IMG/VR virus record: IMGVR_UViG_3300046318_000520
Location: 62,001-126,000 of that record
Source: a virus
Direction: 5' to 3' (one strand)
DNA length: 64,000 nt
Part shown: positions 8,567-17,039 of the stretch, one piece after another
How the letters are laid out: each line of letters opens with the position of its first letter
Position numbering within the stretch: the stretch's first letter is position 1
Program-made: the position numbers and the translations under genes
The notes under the pieces: model-generated
Databases searched by the model: none
What the model was told of the DNA's origin: nothing
What the model saw: the letters and a program-made list of their open reading frames with translations, nothing else

Positions 8567-8953
8567 TTACTTTTTTTCTGTTTTAGTTTTTACATTATGA
8601 CAAGCCTCACAGAGTACCTGCAGGTTGTCTATTTCACAAAAGAGTCTTTCTACAAACCCTGGTAGGTCTTGTGCACAATTAAGACTTCCTGCTGGGCAAA
8701 TATGATCCACGTTTATAAGTTTATCAGCGTACCATTTTAAACATTGGGCACACTGATACTCAAACTTTTGACGTTTATTTGGTCCTTTGTAGGGTCTCTT
8801 GGCTTCAAGCTTGCACTGTGTAATGGGTTTCCACCAGCGGGATTTTTGTCTTAAAGCAGATCGGATAAAGCTCCAGAAAGCAGACTCAGTCATAGTACCC
8901 GCGTTGCGGGTCTTGGTCACTCTTGGTTTTTTAGTAGTCTTGGCACGGCTCAT
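8567..8953 (-). CDS. HNH endonuclease
   Basis: A 128-residue HNH nuclease. The metal-binding CxxC (YQCAQCLKWY) is followed by INVDHICPAG, with the catalytic His in the first strand of the beta-beta-alpha fold, and then DNLQVLCEACHNVKTKTE, with a second CxxC and the final His/Asn. The N-terminus is very basic (RAKTTKKPRVTKTRN) and could bind DNA. It could be a free-standing homing endonuclease or a packaging-associated HNH, but terminase is more than 40 kb away. A TAnnTTTG promoter box lies just upstream. Confidence 0.85.
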   Translation of the reverse strand: MSRAKTTKKPRVTKTRNAGTMTESAFWSFIRSALRQKSRWWKPITQCKLEAKRPYKGPNKRQKFEYQCAQCLKWYADKLINVDHICPAGSLNCAQDLPGFVERLFCEIDNLQVLCEACHNVKTKTEKK

Positions 8954-8973
8954 ATATGTAGAAGTTAGCTCTA

Positions 8974-8981
8974 CAAATATA
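8974..8981 (-). promoter_or_regulatory. Bacteroidota-type -7 box upstream of the HNH gene
   Basis: On the minus strand TATATTTG matches the Bacteroidota -7 consensus TAnnTTTG, and the hexamer TGTAGA straddles its 3' edge. It lies about 20 nt before the HNH start and after the primase-side genes, making a local promoter plausible. Confidence 0.5.
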
Positions 8982-9011
8982 AGGAAGTTCTATATTTTAA
9001 TAATGTAGACT

Positions 9012-9992
9012 TTATACATACGCTCCTGTTTTTTTATTCAGCAGCGGAACCAGCCGGTTGCGTACTTCCTTGGCACCAAAATCCCTGATAGAATCTGAGA
9101 GATCCTTGCTCATTGGTAACAGTAAAGGATGGATTTTATAATCATCCCTGTATTTTTCCATGGCTTTTATGCCAGGCTCGTCATTGTCAAACATGGCAAT
9201 GACAGTAGAATACATTTCTTTGTAATCATCTATAAGATTCTTACGTATCATACTGTTTTCTGAGTCAGGAGCTATGACATCTACGTTTAACCTCAGGCTT
9301 TTCAAGCTCATGATGTCTTTCAAACTGGAGGCAATCACAAGTGTGTGGTGGCCTTCTAGTTGTTCAGAGCCCTGTACATAGTCTCTGATCTTGAGAAACT
9401 TCTTATCCTGGGTTTTAGGTTGGTAAATCTTATATAGAGCACCATCTTCCTTGTAATAACCATAGATATAATTTCCTTTTATGTACAGTTCCTTGTCATC
9501 CTTGGTCATCTTGTAATAATCCAGTGGACGCACGTGATACTGGTCCAGTAATTTAGAACCAATATTAAACTGTGTCCAGTAATACTGATCCTGGCTGCTC
9601 CAGCTTCTAAAACAAACCTGCTCCACCTTATACTTAGAAGCCTGTTTGAATTCCTTCAAGTCGTAGCCTCCGTTATTATGCAGCACAAAGTCATTGTATT
9701 TTTCTACAATGAGCCCGCAGCTTTTATAAAAGCTCAGGCTGGTGATTTCCTTTACCAGGGTAAGATGGTCACCACCTATGCCGGTAGAAAAATCCTTAAA
9801 CTTATACTGCTGTTTTTTATCATCAAAGTAAATACACATACTGGGTGTTTTCTCCTTGGGATTAAACATGGATTTTACCTTGACGTCCTGGCCGCTGAGC
9901 TTTTCCTTTAGCTCACAAAAATGTTCAAACACCCAGGGTACCGGAACATCTTTGATATCATGTACTAGATTTTTTGTGTTAAACATAAACAT
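9012..9992 (-). CDS. DnaG-type DNA primase (TOPRIM)
   Basis: A 326-residue primase-like protein. The N-terminal SMCIYFDDKKQQYKFKDF and FSTGIGGDHLTLV match the DnaG zinc-binding-domain region, although the usual metal-binding cysteines are missing. The C-terminal TOPRIM core has HTLVIASSLKDIMSL (with Ser where Glu is usual) and VIAMFDNDEPGIKAM, giving the DxD metal site. It would make RNA primers at the phage fork together with the DnaB-like helicase encoded nearby. It is shorter than bacterial DnaG and lacks an obvious helicase-interaction domain. Confidence 0.82.
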   Translation of the reverse strand: MFMFNTKNLVHDIKDVPVPWVFEHFCELKEKLSGQDVKVKSMFNPKEKTPSMCIYFDDKKQQYKFKDFSTGIGGDHLTLVKEITSLSFYKSCGLIVEKYNDFVLHNNGGYDLKEFKQASKYKVEQVCFRSWSSQDQYYWTQFNIGSKLLDQYHVRPLDYYKMTKDDKELYIKGNYIYGYYKEDGALYKIYQPKTQDKKFLKIRDYVQGSEQLEGHHTLVIASSLKDIMSLKSLRLNVDVIAPDSENSMIRKNLIDDYKEMYSTVIAMFDNDEPGIKAMEKYRDDYKIHPLLLPMSKDLSDSIRDFGAKEVRNRLVPLLNKKTGAYV

Positions 9993-10011
9993 ATATTGAG
10001 AGTAAATAAAA

Positions 10012-10037
10012 AGAGGGGAAAGTAGAAACCCTCCCCG
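10012..10037 (-). terminator. Terminator between SSB-like gene and primase
   Basis: The minus strand reads GGGGAGGG, a loop, then CCCCTC and TTTTTATTT. The stem is short but GC-rich and followed by a T-run, in the 79-nt gap after the SSB-like gene. Confidence 0.6.
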
Positions 10038-10071
10038 TAATCAAACAATTAAAAATGAACACAGACAGATT

Positions 10072-10683
10072 TTACATATCAAAATCATCATTGATCGGCT
10101 CAAAACTGCTCACAGTTTTAGTGATCAAAGGTTTAAAATGATATTGGTTTGACTTGTCAAACTTATCCAGTTTGGTTTCGTCAAGGTTTACAAACTTGTA
10201 CCTTGGCAAAGAGAGTTTAAGAATGGTTTTACCATTGTATTCTTCTTCTGTTCCTTTAAGGAACCAGTAAGAATCCCTGCCTTTAAGTACCTTGATTGCT
10301 TGTGCAACCCAGTCTTCCAAAGAAGACGCAGAAATGTTATCCAGTTCAGCTCTCAGACCAAGCTCAATAGAGATGGCTGTAAGTTTAAACATGATCTCAT
10401 TTTTCATCGGGTTGGTTTCATTGTGCTGATCTGTCCACATAGTAGCTGTTACTCTGCCTGACTGACCTTTAAACTTTGGACCATTCTCTTCTCCACGATT
10501 GATAGACCAGCCCTCAAAGTTTTCCAACGCTGGTCCTTCCAGTGTCAGTTCTAAAACTTTCTTGTCACCTGCACGGCTGGTTCTCACCTGGCCATCAAAG
10601 ATGTGGGCATACACTACTCCGGGCTGAAGGGATTTTTCTGATCCACCGGTTGTCTTTACTTCTTGTCCTTTTGTACTAAACAT
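10072..10683 (-). CDS. Putative single-stranded DNA-binding protein
   Basis: A 203-residue protein placed between primase and a Sak4-like ATPase. It is strand-rich, has aromatic residues suited to ssDNA stacking, and ends in an acidic tail (EPINDDFDM) like the protein-recruiting tails of SSBs. Lys/Arg-rich strands (GQVRTSRAGDKKVLELTL) could form an OB-fold. I do not see a definitive SSB signature, so the call rests on size, tail and neighbours. The recombination cassette of exonuclease, SSB and ATPase makes the role reasonable. Confidence 0.55.
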   Translation of the reverse strand: MFSTKGQEVKTTGGSEKSLQPGVVYAHIFDGQVRTSRAGDKKVLELTLEGPALENFEGWSINRGEENGPKFKGQSGRVTATMWTDQHNETNPMKNEIMFKLTAISIELGLRAELDNISASSLEDWVAQAIKVLKGRDSYWFLKGTEEEYNGKTILKLSLPRYKFVNLDETKLDKFDKSNQYHFKPLITKTVSSFEPINDDFDM

Positions 10684-10712
10684 GTTACTGGGTTTTGATT
10701 GAATAATAAATA

Positions 10713-11396
10713 TCAGTTTTCATAGGCCAGGATTGAATCCTTGACCAGGTTAAGATCATTGGGAATCTCTGCTGTGTCAAACATCCCACGGGGTGACTTG
10801 CAGGTGTTCTCACCGTTGTTTTGGGTTTCAAACACATACCTTAGTTCTCCGTCTTTGTTCTTTTTTACCTTGCCAAAAAGCACGATAGAAAACAGACCTT
10901 CCAGAGAAAGCTTTTCGTCCACCATTTTACCGATGGTCTTGGCTTTAACCTTGCGTTTGCCTTCTGTATCCGTAGATTCTTCAGCATGGGTTAAAAAGAT
11001 AATAGTCAGATCATCTCTCAGATCTTTTGGCAGTCGTGCAATACGTGCCAGGTGTGCACCAATACGAGTGAACTTTTCATATCCTTTTTCATCTACGGAA
11101 TCAAAGAATTCAAAAGAGCTCATATACTGGAAGTCATCTACAATGATGGTCTTGATCTCGGTACGCTTCTCATTGACGTAGCGCATACAAGCCTCTATCT
11201 GCTGAGGGCTGGATCCACCATACAGGTTACCGGTAGGATTGTCTTTACTCCAGACACTATACCTTTTCTTCCAGCCTTTGAAGGGCAGGGGCTTGTTTGC
11301 CACGTTAATAATAAATGTTTCCTTAGGATCAAGATTCTCTATACTGGTTGATTTACCAGTACCGGGGTCTGCAATTATCAATATTCCTTGTGCCAT
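10713..11396 (-). CDS. Sak4/RecA-like ATPase
   Basis: A 227-residue P-loop ATPase. Walker A is IIADPGTGKST near residues 6-16 and Walker B is IKTIIVDDFQYM. A later TIIFLTHAEE strand carries the sensor region. This matches short AAA/RecA-fold proteins such as phage Sak4, which promote single-strand annealing together with SSB. The upstream SSB-like gene and nearby exonuclease VIII-like gene support a recombination role. It follows the neighbouring gene by 2 nt. Confidence 0.8.
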   Translation of the reverse strand: MAQGILIIADPGTGKSTSIENLDPKETFIINVANKPLPFKGWKKRYSVWSKDNPTGNLYGGSSPQQIEACMRYVNEKRTEIKTIIVDDFQYMSSFEFFDSVDEKGYEKFTRIGAHLARIARLPKDLRDDLTIIFLTHAEESTDTEGKRKVKAKTIGKMVDEKLSLEGLFSIVLFGKVKKNKDGELRYVFETQNNGENTCKSPRGMFDTAEIPNDLNLVKDSILAYEN

Positions 11397-11398
11397 AA

Positions 11399-11995
11399 TT
11401 AAAAGGGTAAATTGTTATACGGTTTTACAATAAGGTCATTGATCCAGGATTTAAAGCTCACAGGTCTTCCTGTGTGAATAGCAATGTAATCCCTGATAGT
11501 CATTTCTGCATAAGGAGCATCTGCTTTAGGAGCAAGCTGTTCTGCAGCAGGTTTAGATTGTTCCTCAGGTACAGGTTTTGAACTAAACACTTTATCAAAA
11601 CTTGCAACAGCAGAACCTTTTGATATGGCTACAGCTGTAGGGTTTACTACACGCAGCTCATCAAGAGGAACCAAATAAGATCCTTTCTCATTGAGTTCAT
11701 ACTCTTCATCAAAAGCATTGTTAAAGGGAACCCTGTATACCCTGCGCTCTGTATCCAAAGGATCCAGGTTACGGGTAACCAGTTCAAAATAAAAGCCCTT
11801 TTCTTTTTTAAATTCAGATGCAAAGATTCCTATGACCTGACGCTTGCGGTCATCATAGAAAGGCATCTTCATGTTAAAATCTAAAGGGGAGATCTCCAGG
11901 TCTTTAATAAGATCCATATGATGCTGACGGATAGCGTCAAGCTTCTGCCGCTTCCGTTCCTTCACCTCATCAGGGCTTTGTGTGTAATTATTCAT
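11399..11995 (-). CDS. Hypothetical protein between DnaB and Sak4
   Basis: A 198-residue protein with a helical N-terminal part (DEVKERKRQKLDAIRQHHMDLIKDL), a strand-rich middle (GFYFELVTRNLDPLDTERRV) and a Pro/Ala/Glu linker (KPVPEEQSKPAAEQLAPK) before a C-terminal tail. This could be a DNA-binding domain tethered to a protein-binding peptide. No family is recognised. It sits 2 nt from Sak4 and 10 nt from the helicase gene, so it is likely part of the replisome operon. Confidence 0.55.
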   Translation of the reverse strand: MNNYTQSPDEVKERKRQKLDAIRQHHMDLIKDLEISPLDFNMKMPFYDDRKRQVIGIFASEFKKEKGFYFELVTRNLDPLDTERRVYRVPFNNAFDEEYELNEKGSYLVPLDELRVVNPTAVAISKGSAVASFDKVFSSKPVPEEQSKPAAEQLAPKADAPYAEMTIRDYIAIHTGRPVSFKSWINDLIVKPYNNLPF

Positions 11996-12005
11996 GTGTT
12001 ATTGT

Positions 12006-13079
12006 TTATAATTCTGAGCCCACATCTGCTGAAGGGCTTGTTTCAGTTTTTTTTCTCTGGCTACGGGGTATATAATCACTGGTACCACCTGGGTTATCTG
12101 CACTAGGTGGTATGATTTCCATCATTCTCTGACGATTAAACTCTGCTTCAAAGAAAAGTATAGGGTCATTGTTACTGGCATTACGTACTTTAAGCAAGTG
12201 CATAAAGATGTGGTTCTCGTCACAATGAAACTTTTGCGGACCGTAACACCGGATGTCTGCTTTTGCAGGACGGTTTAGTACCACCAGCATATCAGATCCC
12301 TGCATCAGGGCGTCACCGCCAAAAATGTCAGATGATGTAGGATAGTTAGCAATAGATCCTGGTGTTTTACGGGCAGCTTCGTCAATGGTACGGTTGAGCT
12401 GAGAAAGCATAATCACTATGATAGGCAGCTCATTTTTTATTTTCATGAGCATTTCTACTGTATTATACAGCGTGGTGATTTTTTCTTTTTCAGACGGGTT
12501 CTTTTTAACCAGCCAGGAGTGATCTATAGTTACAATCAATGGATTACCGCTTGGTTTACCATCTTTACCAGGAAGCGTATTATAAAAATGATGTATGGCA
12601 TCATATATTTCCTGGTGAGTCATTGGCGTACCTAAAAACAACCTATGTATTCCTTTAGCGTACATAGCTTTTGTTTCTTGCCTATATCTTTCCAGCATCT
12701 GCATGCTCCATTCATCAAGCTGTTGATGACTGCTTAACACTACATTATAATCCTTGGCAATCTGGGCAGCAAAGTCACGTGTGCCGTATTGCTTAGTGCC
12801 CATTTCAAACTGGAATTCCAGCAGGTTAAAAGGCATGTTTGGATTACGGGTGTGTGATTCCCTAAGCAGTTGAGAAGCCACCATTGTTTTACCTGAGCCC
12901 GGACGGGCAGCAATAGTCAATATGGTTCCCCATTCCAATCCGTTGATACCGGCATTGTTAAGTCCAGCCCACGGTGTTTTAAAGGAAGTAATTCTTCCTG
13001 TTCTACGGTCCTGTATATACTTTAGTGAATCATCAAGAACTTCCAGGTAATTCTTGGCACCATAAAGAAGCTGGCTCAT
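12006..13079 (-). CDS. Replicative DNA helicase, DnaB C-terminal type
   Basis: A 357-residue RecA-fold helicase. It has GTILTIAARPGSGKTM (Walker A), a LLEFQFEMG segment, LIVTIDHSWLVKK (Walker B), IVIMLSQLNR (sensor Gln) and the DnaB-type loop with GSDMLVVLNRP. The N-terminal DnaB domain is missing, so it is a single-domain helicase like those of several phages. It would unwind the fork for the family-B polymerase and recruit the primase. Its start overlaps the previous gene's stop by 4 nt. Confidence 0.9.
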   Translation of the reverse strand: MSQLLYGAKNYLEVLDDSLKYIQDRRTGRITSFKTPWAGLNNAGINGLEWGTILTIAARPGSGKTMVASQLLRESHTRNPNMPFNLLEFQFEMGTKQYGTRDFAAQIAKDYNVVLSSHQQLDEWSMQMLERYRQETKAMYAKGIHRLFLGTPMTHQEIYDAIHHFYNTLPGKDGKPSGNPLIVTIDHSWLVKKNPSEKEKITTLYNTVEMLMKIKNELPIIVIMLSQLNRTIDEAARKTPGSIANYPTSSDIFGGDALMQGSDMLVVLNRPAKADIRCYGPQKFHCDENHIFMHLLKVRNASNNDPILFFEAEFNRQRMMEIIPPSADNPGGTSDYIPRSQRKKTETSPSADVGSEL

Positions 13080-13279
13080 ACTCCTGCAGTTTGTAGGCCT
13101 TTACCTACGGCTTCCATAAGTTTATCCATGCCTTGATCAAGACCGTCAATAAAAGATTTACGCTCTGTTATTAATATAGCAGTATGAAAAGCATCAAATG
13201 ATATACCTCTTAGAGTGCTTATACCATCAAGAGCCACTGTGCTTTTGTTAAATAGTTCCTGGATTTCTTCTGTTGTCAT
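13076..13279 (-). CDS. Small hypothetical protein
   Basis: A 67-residue ORF coupled by 4-nt overlaps to the helicase gene and to the small membrane protein upstream. It is helical, with Leu/Ile heptads and a Gly-rich C-terminus (LDQGMDKLMEAVGKGLQTAGV). No family is recognised. The tight coupling supports expression. Confidence 0.6.
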   Translation of the reverse strand: MTTEEIQELFNKSTVALDGISTLRGISFDAFHTAILITERKSFIDGLDQGMDKLMEAVGKGLQTAGV

Positions 13280-13458
13280 TGTTTGCTGATTTTATTAAAA
13301 ATGAATTGATATAGTTTATAGGATACAAGAATGACTATTTCTATAGCCACATACTGCCAGAAGTTCATGCTAACAATAAGGTTATCTACAAAAACCCAGT
13401 TTAACAGTGTAAAAACAATAGACAGAAAGAAACCATGTAGTGTTTTTTCATAATCCAT
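13276..13458 (-). CDS. Small membrane protein with two TM helices
   Basis: A 60-residue protein with two hydrophobic stretches, GFFLSIVFTLLNWVFV and YVAIEIVILVSYKLYQFIF, and a basic C-terminal end. It is an inner-membrane protein by sequence. It lies in the replication operon, not in the lysis island, so it could anchor replication or alter the host membrane. A holin-like role is possible but not supported by position. Confidence 0.65.
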   Translation of the reverse strand: MDYEKTLHGFFLSIVFTLLNWVFVDNLIVSMNFWQYVAIEIVILVSYKLYQFIFNKISKQ

Positions 13459-13467
13459 GATATAGTT

Positions 13468-13998
13468 TTATTTAGGAATTTGCTGAAGCAGTGACCTGTC
13501 TTCTCTGATCATCTCACAGTAGTCTGCCAGTTTAGATATAACTACTTTGTTAAGATCACTTTTCTTAATAAAATAACTGCTTGTCATCATGTACTCAAAG
13601 TTCTCCCTGCTCTTGCAATAGACATAGTAGTCAGTGGCTTCTAATATAAGTTCCCATCCATACTCAGGGTAGTTCTTAAAGAACCATACAAAATTGTCCT
13701 TGAGTGTTTTGGTGTTCTGCCGGGCAAGTTCATTGTGTGGAGGTATTCTTTTACTGGGAAATATTTCCCTGTATTCTTTTACTTTGTCCAGGAAATCTTC
13801 TCCCAGCACTTCTGCATCTACTTTTTTTTTGGTTTTAACTAGTCTTGTTTCAAATTCATTGAGAACGGCTATACCTTTTTCTGTCAGTTTGTTGTCTGTA
13901 GTAAGCAAACCCTTTGCCTGACATATAAGGGCTTCTGCTTTTTCATTAATCACATTACCTGGTGATATTTTAGAATAGTAACAGCTGATCAGGTACAT
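13468..13998 (-). CDS. Hypothetical protein
   Basis: A 176-residue protein, start chosen at the internal Met (MYLISCYY) because an earlier ATG at 14052 would overlap the DnaA-domain gene by 83 nt. It is Lys/Glu-rich and helical, with WFFKNYPEYGWELILEATDYY in the middle. It resembles no family I can name. Its position directly after the DnaA-like gene suggests a replication-initiation partner or loader, which is only a guess. Confidence 0.55.
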   Translation of the reverse strand: MYLISCYYSKISPGNVINEKAEALICQAKGLLTTDNKLTEKGIAVLNEFETRLVKTKKKVDAEVLGEDFLDKVKEYREIFPSKRIPPHNELARQNTKTLKDNFVWFFKNYPEYGWELILEATDYYVYCKSRENFEYMMTSSYFIKKSDLNKVVISKLADYCEMIREDRSLLQQIPK

Positions 13999-14506
13999 TT
14001 GATTGGGGCTGATACTGTAGGTTCTGCACGGGTTCCATAGTTGATGACTCATCGGCTGTTAGATTTTGTGATTGATCCTGGTGTTTTTTAATGTGGTTTA
14101 TAATGTTCAGATACTTTTCTCTGAACACAGGGTCTGTTTCTATCAGATTATGAAATAGCTTAAGAGCATTCATAACCGTAGTGTGATCTCTCTTGCCAAG
14201 AATATCACCAATAGAGGTGAGTGTATACTTCATTTGCTTGGCTATATAGCAGAAAATAAATCTCAGCTCAGTGATTTCCCGGTATCTGTGTTTGCAATCC
14301 AGGTTAAGCTTCATATCATGTCGGTAGGGGAGAAAGGGTGCAAAAAGATCTTTAAGTTCATCAAGAGAAAGAAGCATCAACTCTGCTGTATCTACAGAGA
14401 ATTTTGGAAGAACGGTGGGGAAATAACCCAGTTTGTCATAAAAAGTCACTCTGAACTCTTCAATCATTTTTTTCTCCAGTCTGGCGGCATACTCTGTTGG
14501 GTTCAT
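13970..14506 (-). CDS. DnaA domain IV-like DNA-binding protein
   Basis: A 178-residue protein whose middle carries the DnaA DNA-binding domain: YREITELRFIFCYIAKQM, then LTSIGDILGKRDHTTVMNAL, which is the helix-turn-helix plus the DnaA signature region (consensus GxRDHTTVxxA). It lacks the AAA+ ATPase domain. In bacteria this domain binds 9-mer DnaA boxes. Here it probably recognises DnaA-box-like sites on phage DNA to start replication or repress genes. An inverted pair of such boxes is found at 44290-44308. Tandem TACATTTG boxes lie upstream. Confidence 0.85.
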   Translation of the reverse strand: MNPTEYAARLEKKMIEEFRVTFYDKLGYFPTVLPKFSVDTAELMLLSLDELKDLFAPFLPYRHDMKLNLDCKHRYREITELRFIFCYIAKQMKYTLTSIGDILGKRDHTTVMNALKLFHNLIETDPVFREKYLNIINHIKKHQDQSQNLTADESSTMEPVQNLQYQPQSNVPDQLLLF

Positions 14507-14525
14507 ATTTTAAAAGTTGGGTTTA

Positions 14526-14544
14526 CAAATGTAGAACAAATGTA
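14526..14544 (-). promoter_or_regulatory. Tandem -7 boxes for the leftward replication operon
   Basis: On the minus strand TACATTTG occurs twice, 11 nt apart, each matching TAnnTTTG. They lie 20-38 nt upstream of the DnaA-like gene start and back to back with the rightward promoter at 14575. Confidence 0.5.
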
Positions 14545-14574
14545 GAATTAATCTACAGAAATCCTAAAAAATTC

Positions 14575-14591
14575 GTATATTATATTGTAGA
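14575..14591 (+). promoter_or_regulatory. 17-nt promoter block GTATATTATATTGTAGA
   Basis: This exact 17-mer occurs three times in the window (here, 24022-24038 on the minus strand and 43000-43016) and in diverged form at 44366 and 56841, always upstream of a gene start in the reading direction. TATATTG resembles the Bacteroidota -7 box. Here it would drive the rightward lysis island. Confidence 0.65.
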
Positions 14592-14642
14592 TAGCGGCTA
14601 ACCTCTACACTCTCTAAGTTTATATATATAAATATTTCTACT

Positions 14643-14897
14643 ATGGCTAATTTTTATGCCCAAAAAGACGGTAATGGTTATCCCATTCCAGGTACTATGA
14701 TGAGCGTGGATGGCTCTGTTCCTGCAGTGAACAACATCATAGCAATCCCTGCCTCAGATGTTTCTTCTACAAAGACCCATCCAATAGGTCTGCGCTATTT
14801 TGTACGTAAAGATGCAGTGGGTAACATTATACCCAACTCATTGATTATCAGCTTTGAAAAGCCTTCAGGATCTGTTTACGAGTTCAAAAAAGCCTAA
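14643..14897 (+). CDS. Small phage protein at head of lysis island
   Basis: An 84-residue protein beginning MANFYAQKDGNGYPIPGTMM. It is strand-rich, with Gly/Pro turns and a C-terminal LIISFEKPSGSVYEFKK, and looks like a compact beta protein, perhaps virion-associated. It is first in the plus-strand island, 50 nt after the 17-nt promoter block. No function is recognised. Confidence 0.65.
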   Translation: MANFYAQKDGNGYPIPGTMMSVDGSVPAVNNIIAIPASDVSSTKTHPIGLRYFVRKDAVGNIIPNSLIISFEKPSGSVYEFKKA

Positions 14898-14906
14898 CCC
14901 CTAACA

Positions 14907-15230
14907 ATGGCCACTACATCTACCATGGATAAAATAAAAGTCTGGGCATTTCCTGGAATGATGAGCGTCCTAGCAGCTATTATATGGCAGGATGTCCAGG
15001 AAATTAAAAGTGACACTAAGGCACTTTTAGCTCAGTCTATGATTGATAAAACAAGAATAGATAACCTTGAAAGAGAAGTGTTTGGTAAGACTAATACTGG
15101 ACTAGAGTTTCCTGTAAAAGCACCACAGGATATGCCAAGGCCTGTCCTTAGTGACTTTGTAGCAACCAAACCGGAAGAACAGTATTTCAATGAGAAAAAG
15201 GAATCAGATAATAAACCAAAAATCCTATGA
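14907..15230 (+). CDS. Membrane-anchored coiled-coil protein
   Basis: A 107-residue protein with one N-terminal hydrophobic segment (VWAFPGMMSVLAAIIW) followed by a polar helical stretch (DVQEIKSDTKALLAQ...IDNLEREVF). This topology, a signal-anchor then coiled coil, is common in small phage lysis-cassette proteins such as holin or spanin-like products. The stop overlaps the next gene's ATG by 4 nt. The exact role is not determined. Confidence 0.6.
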   Translation: MATTSTMDKIKVWAFPGMMSVLAAIIWQDVQEIKSDTKALLAQSMIDKTRIDNLEREVFGKTNTGLEFPVKAPQDMPRPVLSDFVATKPEEQYFNEKKESDNKPKIL

Positions 15231-15847
15231 AATCTTCATCATGGCTGACCATTATTGTTATTCTGGTAGTCATAATCCTTTTGCAAAGACTTGATTGTAA
15301 TGTCGGTCCAGGTACAGAGGCACCTAAAAACGATACAACAGTAGTCAGGGATACCATCTGGCAGCATTATGACACTACGGTAAAAAAGTCTACAGTGGTC
15401 ATCAAGACTATTCATGACACTCTTCCGGTCAAATACTACCCGCATCCCATGTATGACAGTCTTAAGGTGCAGTATCAAGAACTGGCTAAAGATTTTTTAG
15501 CCAGGAGAATATATGCAGACACACTTAAAATTCCCCAGATCAAAGGACTATTCATAGTCAACGACACTGTAAAGAATAATAGACTAATAAGTAGCAGCTG
15601 GAGTGCTGACTACATTATTCCCAAGGTCACTGAAACAATTACTATCACAAAATATCCTAAACCTGAACGCCAGTTTTATGTAGGTGGCGGGTTGTCTGCT
15701 AATATGACAAGCCTTGGTATGGCTCAGGCAGGGATACTTTACAAGGATCGTAAAGACAAGATCTTCGGTGCTTTTGTAGCTGCTGTACCTAATGGAAAGA
15801 TTTCCTATGGTGTGCAGTCATATTGGAAAATCAGATTTAAAAAATGA
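15227..15847 (+). CDS. Single-pass membrane protein, spanin-like candidate
   Basis: A 206-residue protein with an N-terminal anchor (WLTIIVILVVIILL) followed by a long periplasmic part. That part has repeated Asp/Thr/Val dipeptides (DTTVVRDTIWQHYDTTVKKST) and a C-terminal strand-rich domain beginning FYVGGGLSANM, which looks like a small beta-barrel-type fold. The island context with holin-like and endolysin genes suggests an envelope-disrupting role, but a true i-spanin is usually smaller. No lipobox is present (the Cys context is QRLDC). Confidence 0.5.
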   Translation: MKSSSWLTIIVILVVIILLQRLDCNVGPGTEAPKNDTTVVRDTIWQHYDTTVKKSTVVIKTIHDTLPVKYYPHPMYDSLKVQYQELAKDFLARRIYADTLKIPQIKGLFIVNDTVKNNRLISSSWSADYIIPKVTETITITKYPKPERQFYVGGGLSANMTSLGMAQAGILYKDRKDKIFGAFVAAVPNGKISYGVQSYWKIRFKK

Positions 15848-16125
15848 AAAACATATTCAAATACATAGAACCTATATGGCTTGGAAACAAGGGAAAAGTG
15901 TCCATTAGAAGGGTACTGGCTCTTGCTTTCACTATAGATTTTATACGAAATACTTCCCATGCCATCCATAAATGGGACGTAGCCAAGTCATACTCTGACG
16001 TGGCCATGTTACTTGGCATAGAAGCCGGACTTATTGCAGCTCTACTGTCTTTGACTACATATACCAGTGTTGTTAATGACAAACTGAACAACAGTAGTTC
16101 AGAACCAGTTCCCCCAGTGGAATAA
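15844..16125 (+). CDS. Putative holin
   Basis: A 93-residue protein with hydrophobic segments near VLALAFTIDFI and LLGIEAGLIAALLSLTTY, an amphipathic N-terminus and a polar Ser/Pro/Glu tail. The size, membrane segments and position directly before the endolysin are those of a phage holin, which would form membrane lesions. The start overlaps the previous stop by 4 nt. Holins share little sequence, so this is a context call. Confidence 0.55.
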   Translation: MKNIFKYIEPIWLGNKGKVSIRRVLALAFTIDFIRNTSHAIHKWDVAKSYSDVAMLLGIEAGLIAALLSLTTYTSVVNDKLNNSSSEPVPPVE

Positions 16126-16143
16126 TAATCAACTCCATATCCT

Positions 16144-16671
16144 ATGAAATTACCTAAAGCCTATCAGTGGCTTGCATCTGAAGATGCACCACGTCATCTA
16201 CTTAAAGCCATAGAACTATTTGGAACTGCTGAGACCGTTGGGTCTAAGCATAACCCTGTGATCATAGGCTGGGCCAAAGAACTTAGCCTGGATAAAGTGT
16301 ATGTCACAGATGAAATACCCTGGTGCGGGCTCTTTGCGGGAATTATTATGCACAGGGCCGGACGTCCCGTAGTAAATAGCCCGTTGTGGGCACTCTCATG
16401 GAACAAGTTTGGCGTAGGTGTGACCGAGCCTATGCTGGGTGATATTGTCACGTTTAAGCGTGACGGAGGCGGTCATGTCGGTATATACGTTGGTGAAGAT
16501 GCTACAGCATATCACGTACTGGGTGGCAATCAAGGAAACCAGGTGTCAGTGACTCGTATTGCTAAATCAAGATTATCAGCTGCCAGAAGACCTGAGTACA
16601 ACAGTAAGCCTGTAAACGTACGTAAGGTGATGTTAGCCAGTAATGGTGTGCTCTCAACTAATGAAGCATGA
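16144..16671 (+). CDS. Endolysin, CHAP/NlpC-P60-like (TIGR02594 type)
   Basis: A 175-residue peptidoglycan hydrolase. The catalytic Cys lies in DEIPWCGLFAGIIM and the catalytic His in GGGHVGIYVGED, with the downstream YHVLGGNQGNQVSV strand typical of TIGR02594-type phage lysins. This is a cysteine peptidase/amidase fold that cuts peptide bonds in the cell wall. No secretion signal is visible, so it would need the holin. A downstream membrane gene overlaps by 4 nt. A strong, motif-based call. Confidence 0.88.
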   Translation: MKLPKAYQWLASEDAPRHLLKAIELFGTAETVGSKHNPVIIGWAKELSLDKVYVTDEIPWCGLFAGIIMHRAGRPVVNSPLWALSWNKFGVGVTEPMLGDIVTFKRDGGGHVGIYVGEDATAYHVLGGNQGNQVSVTRIAKSRLSAARRPEYNSKPVNVRKVMLASNGVLSTNEA

Positions 16672-17039
16672 TACTACTAAAAGTCATATTTGTTGTACTA
16701 TATTCTTTTCTGAATATACTACTGGCTAATCATGATGCCTTAAAAATATCAAGACATCAGAAAATAGAACATGGTACCAATGCACTTGTTTACCTGGCTC
16801 TGATTCTACCGGCAGGATACCTGACTAACAGCTGGATATTTCTGATTGGACTGCTGGCTTTGAGAAGAATAGTTTTTGACACAGCTCTTAATCTTATTAG
16901 AGGACTAAAGTTTAACTATATTTCTAAAACTACTACGTCTATCATAGACAGACTGTCTTATAACATTCAAGACAAGTTTGGCTACATACCTTATTATGGC
17001 GTGTTTGCCATAATACTAATCATCTCAATCTTTTTATAA
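16668..17039 (+). CDS. Multi-pass membrane protein
   Basis: A 123-residue protein with about four hydrophobic helices (LKVIFVVLYSFLNILLA, LVYLALILPAGYL, WIFLIGLLALRRIVF and YYGVFAIILIISIFL). It overlaps the endolysin stop by 4 nt and its own stop overlaps the next ATG (TAATG), so all three are coupled. It may be a second holin or an antiholin-like protein. No family is recognised. Confidence 0.6.
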   Translation: MILLKVIFVVLYSFLNILLANHDALKISRHQKIEHGTNALVYLALILPAGYLTNSWIFLIGLLALRRIVFDTALNLIRGLKFNYISKTTTSIIDRLSYNIQDKFGYIPYYGVFAIILIISIFL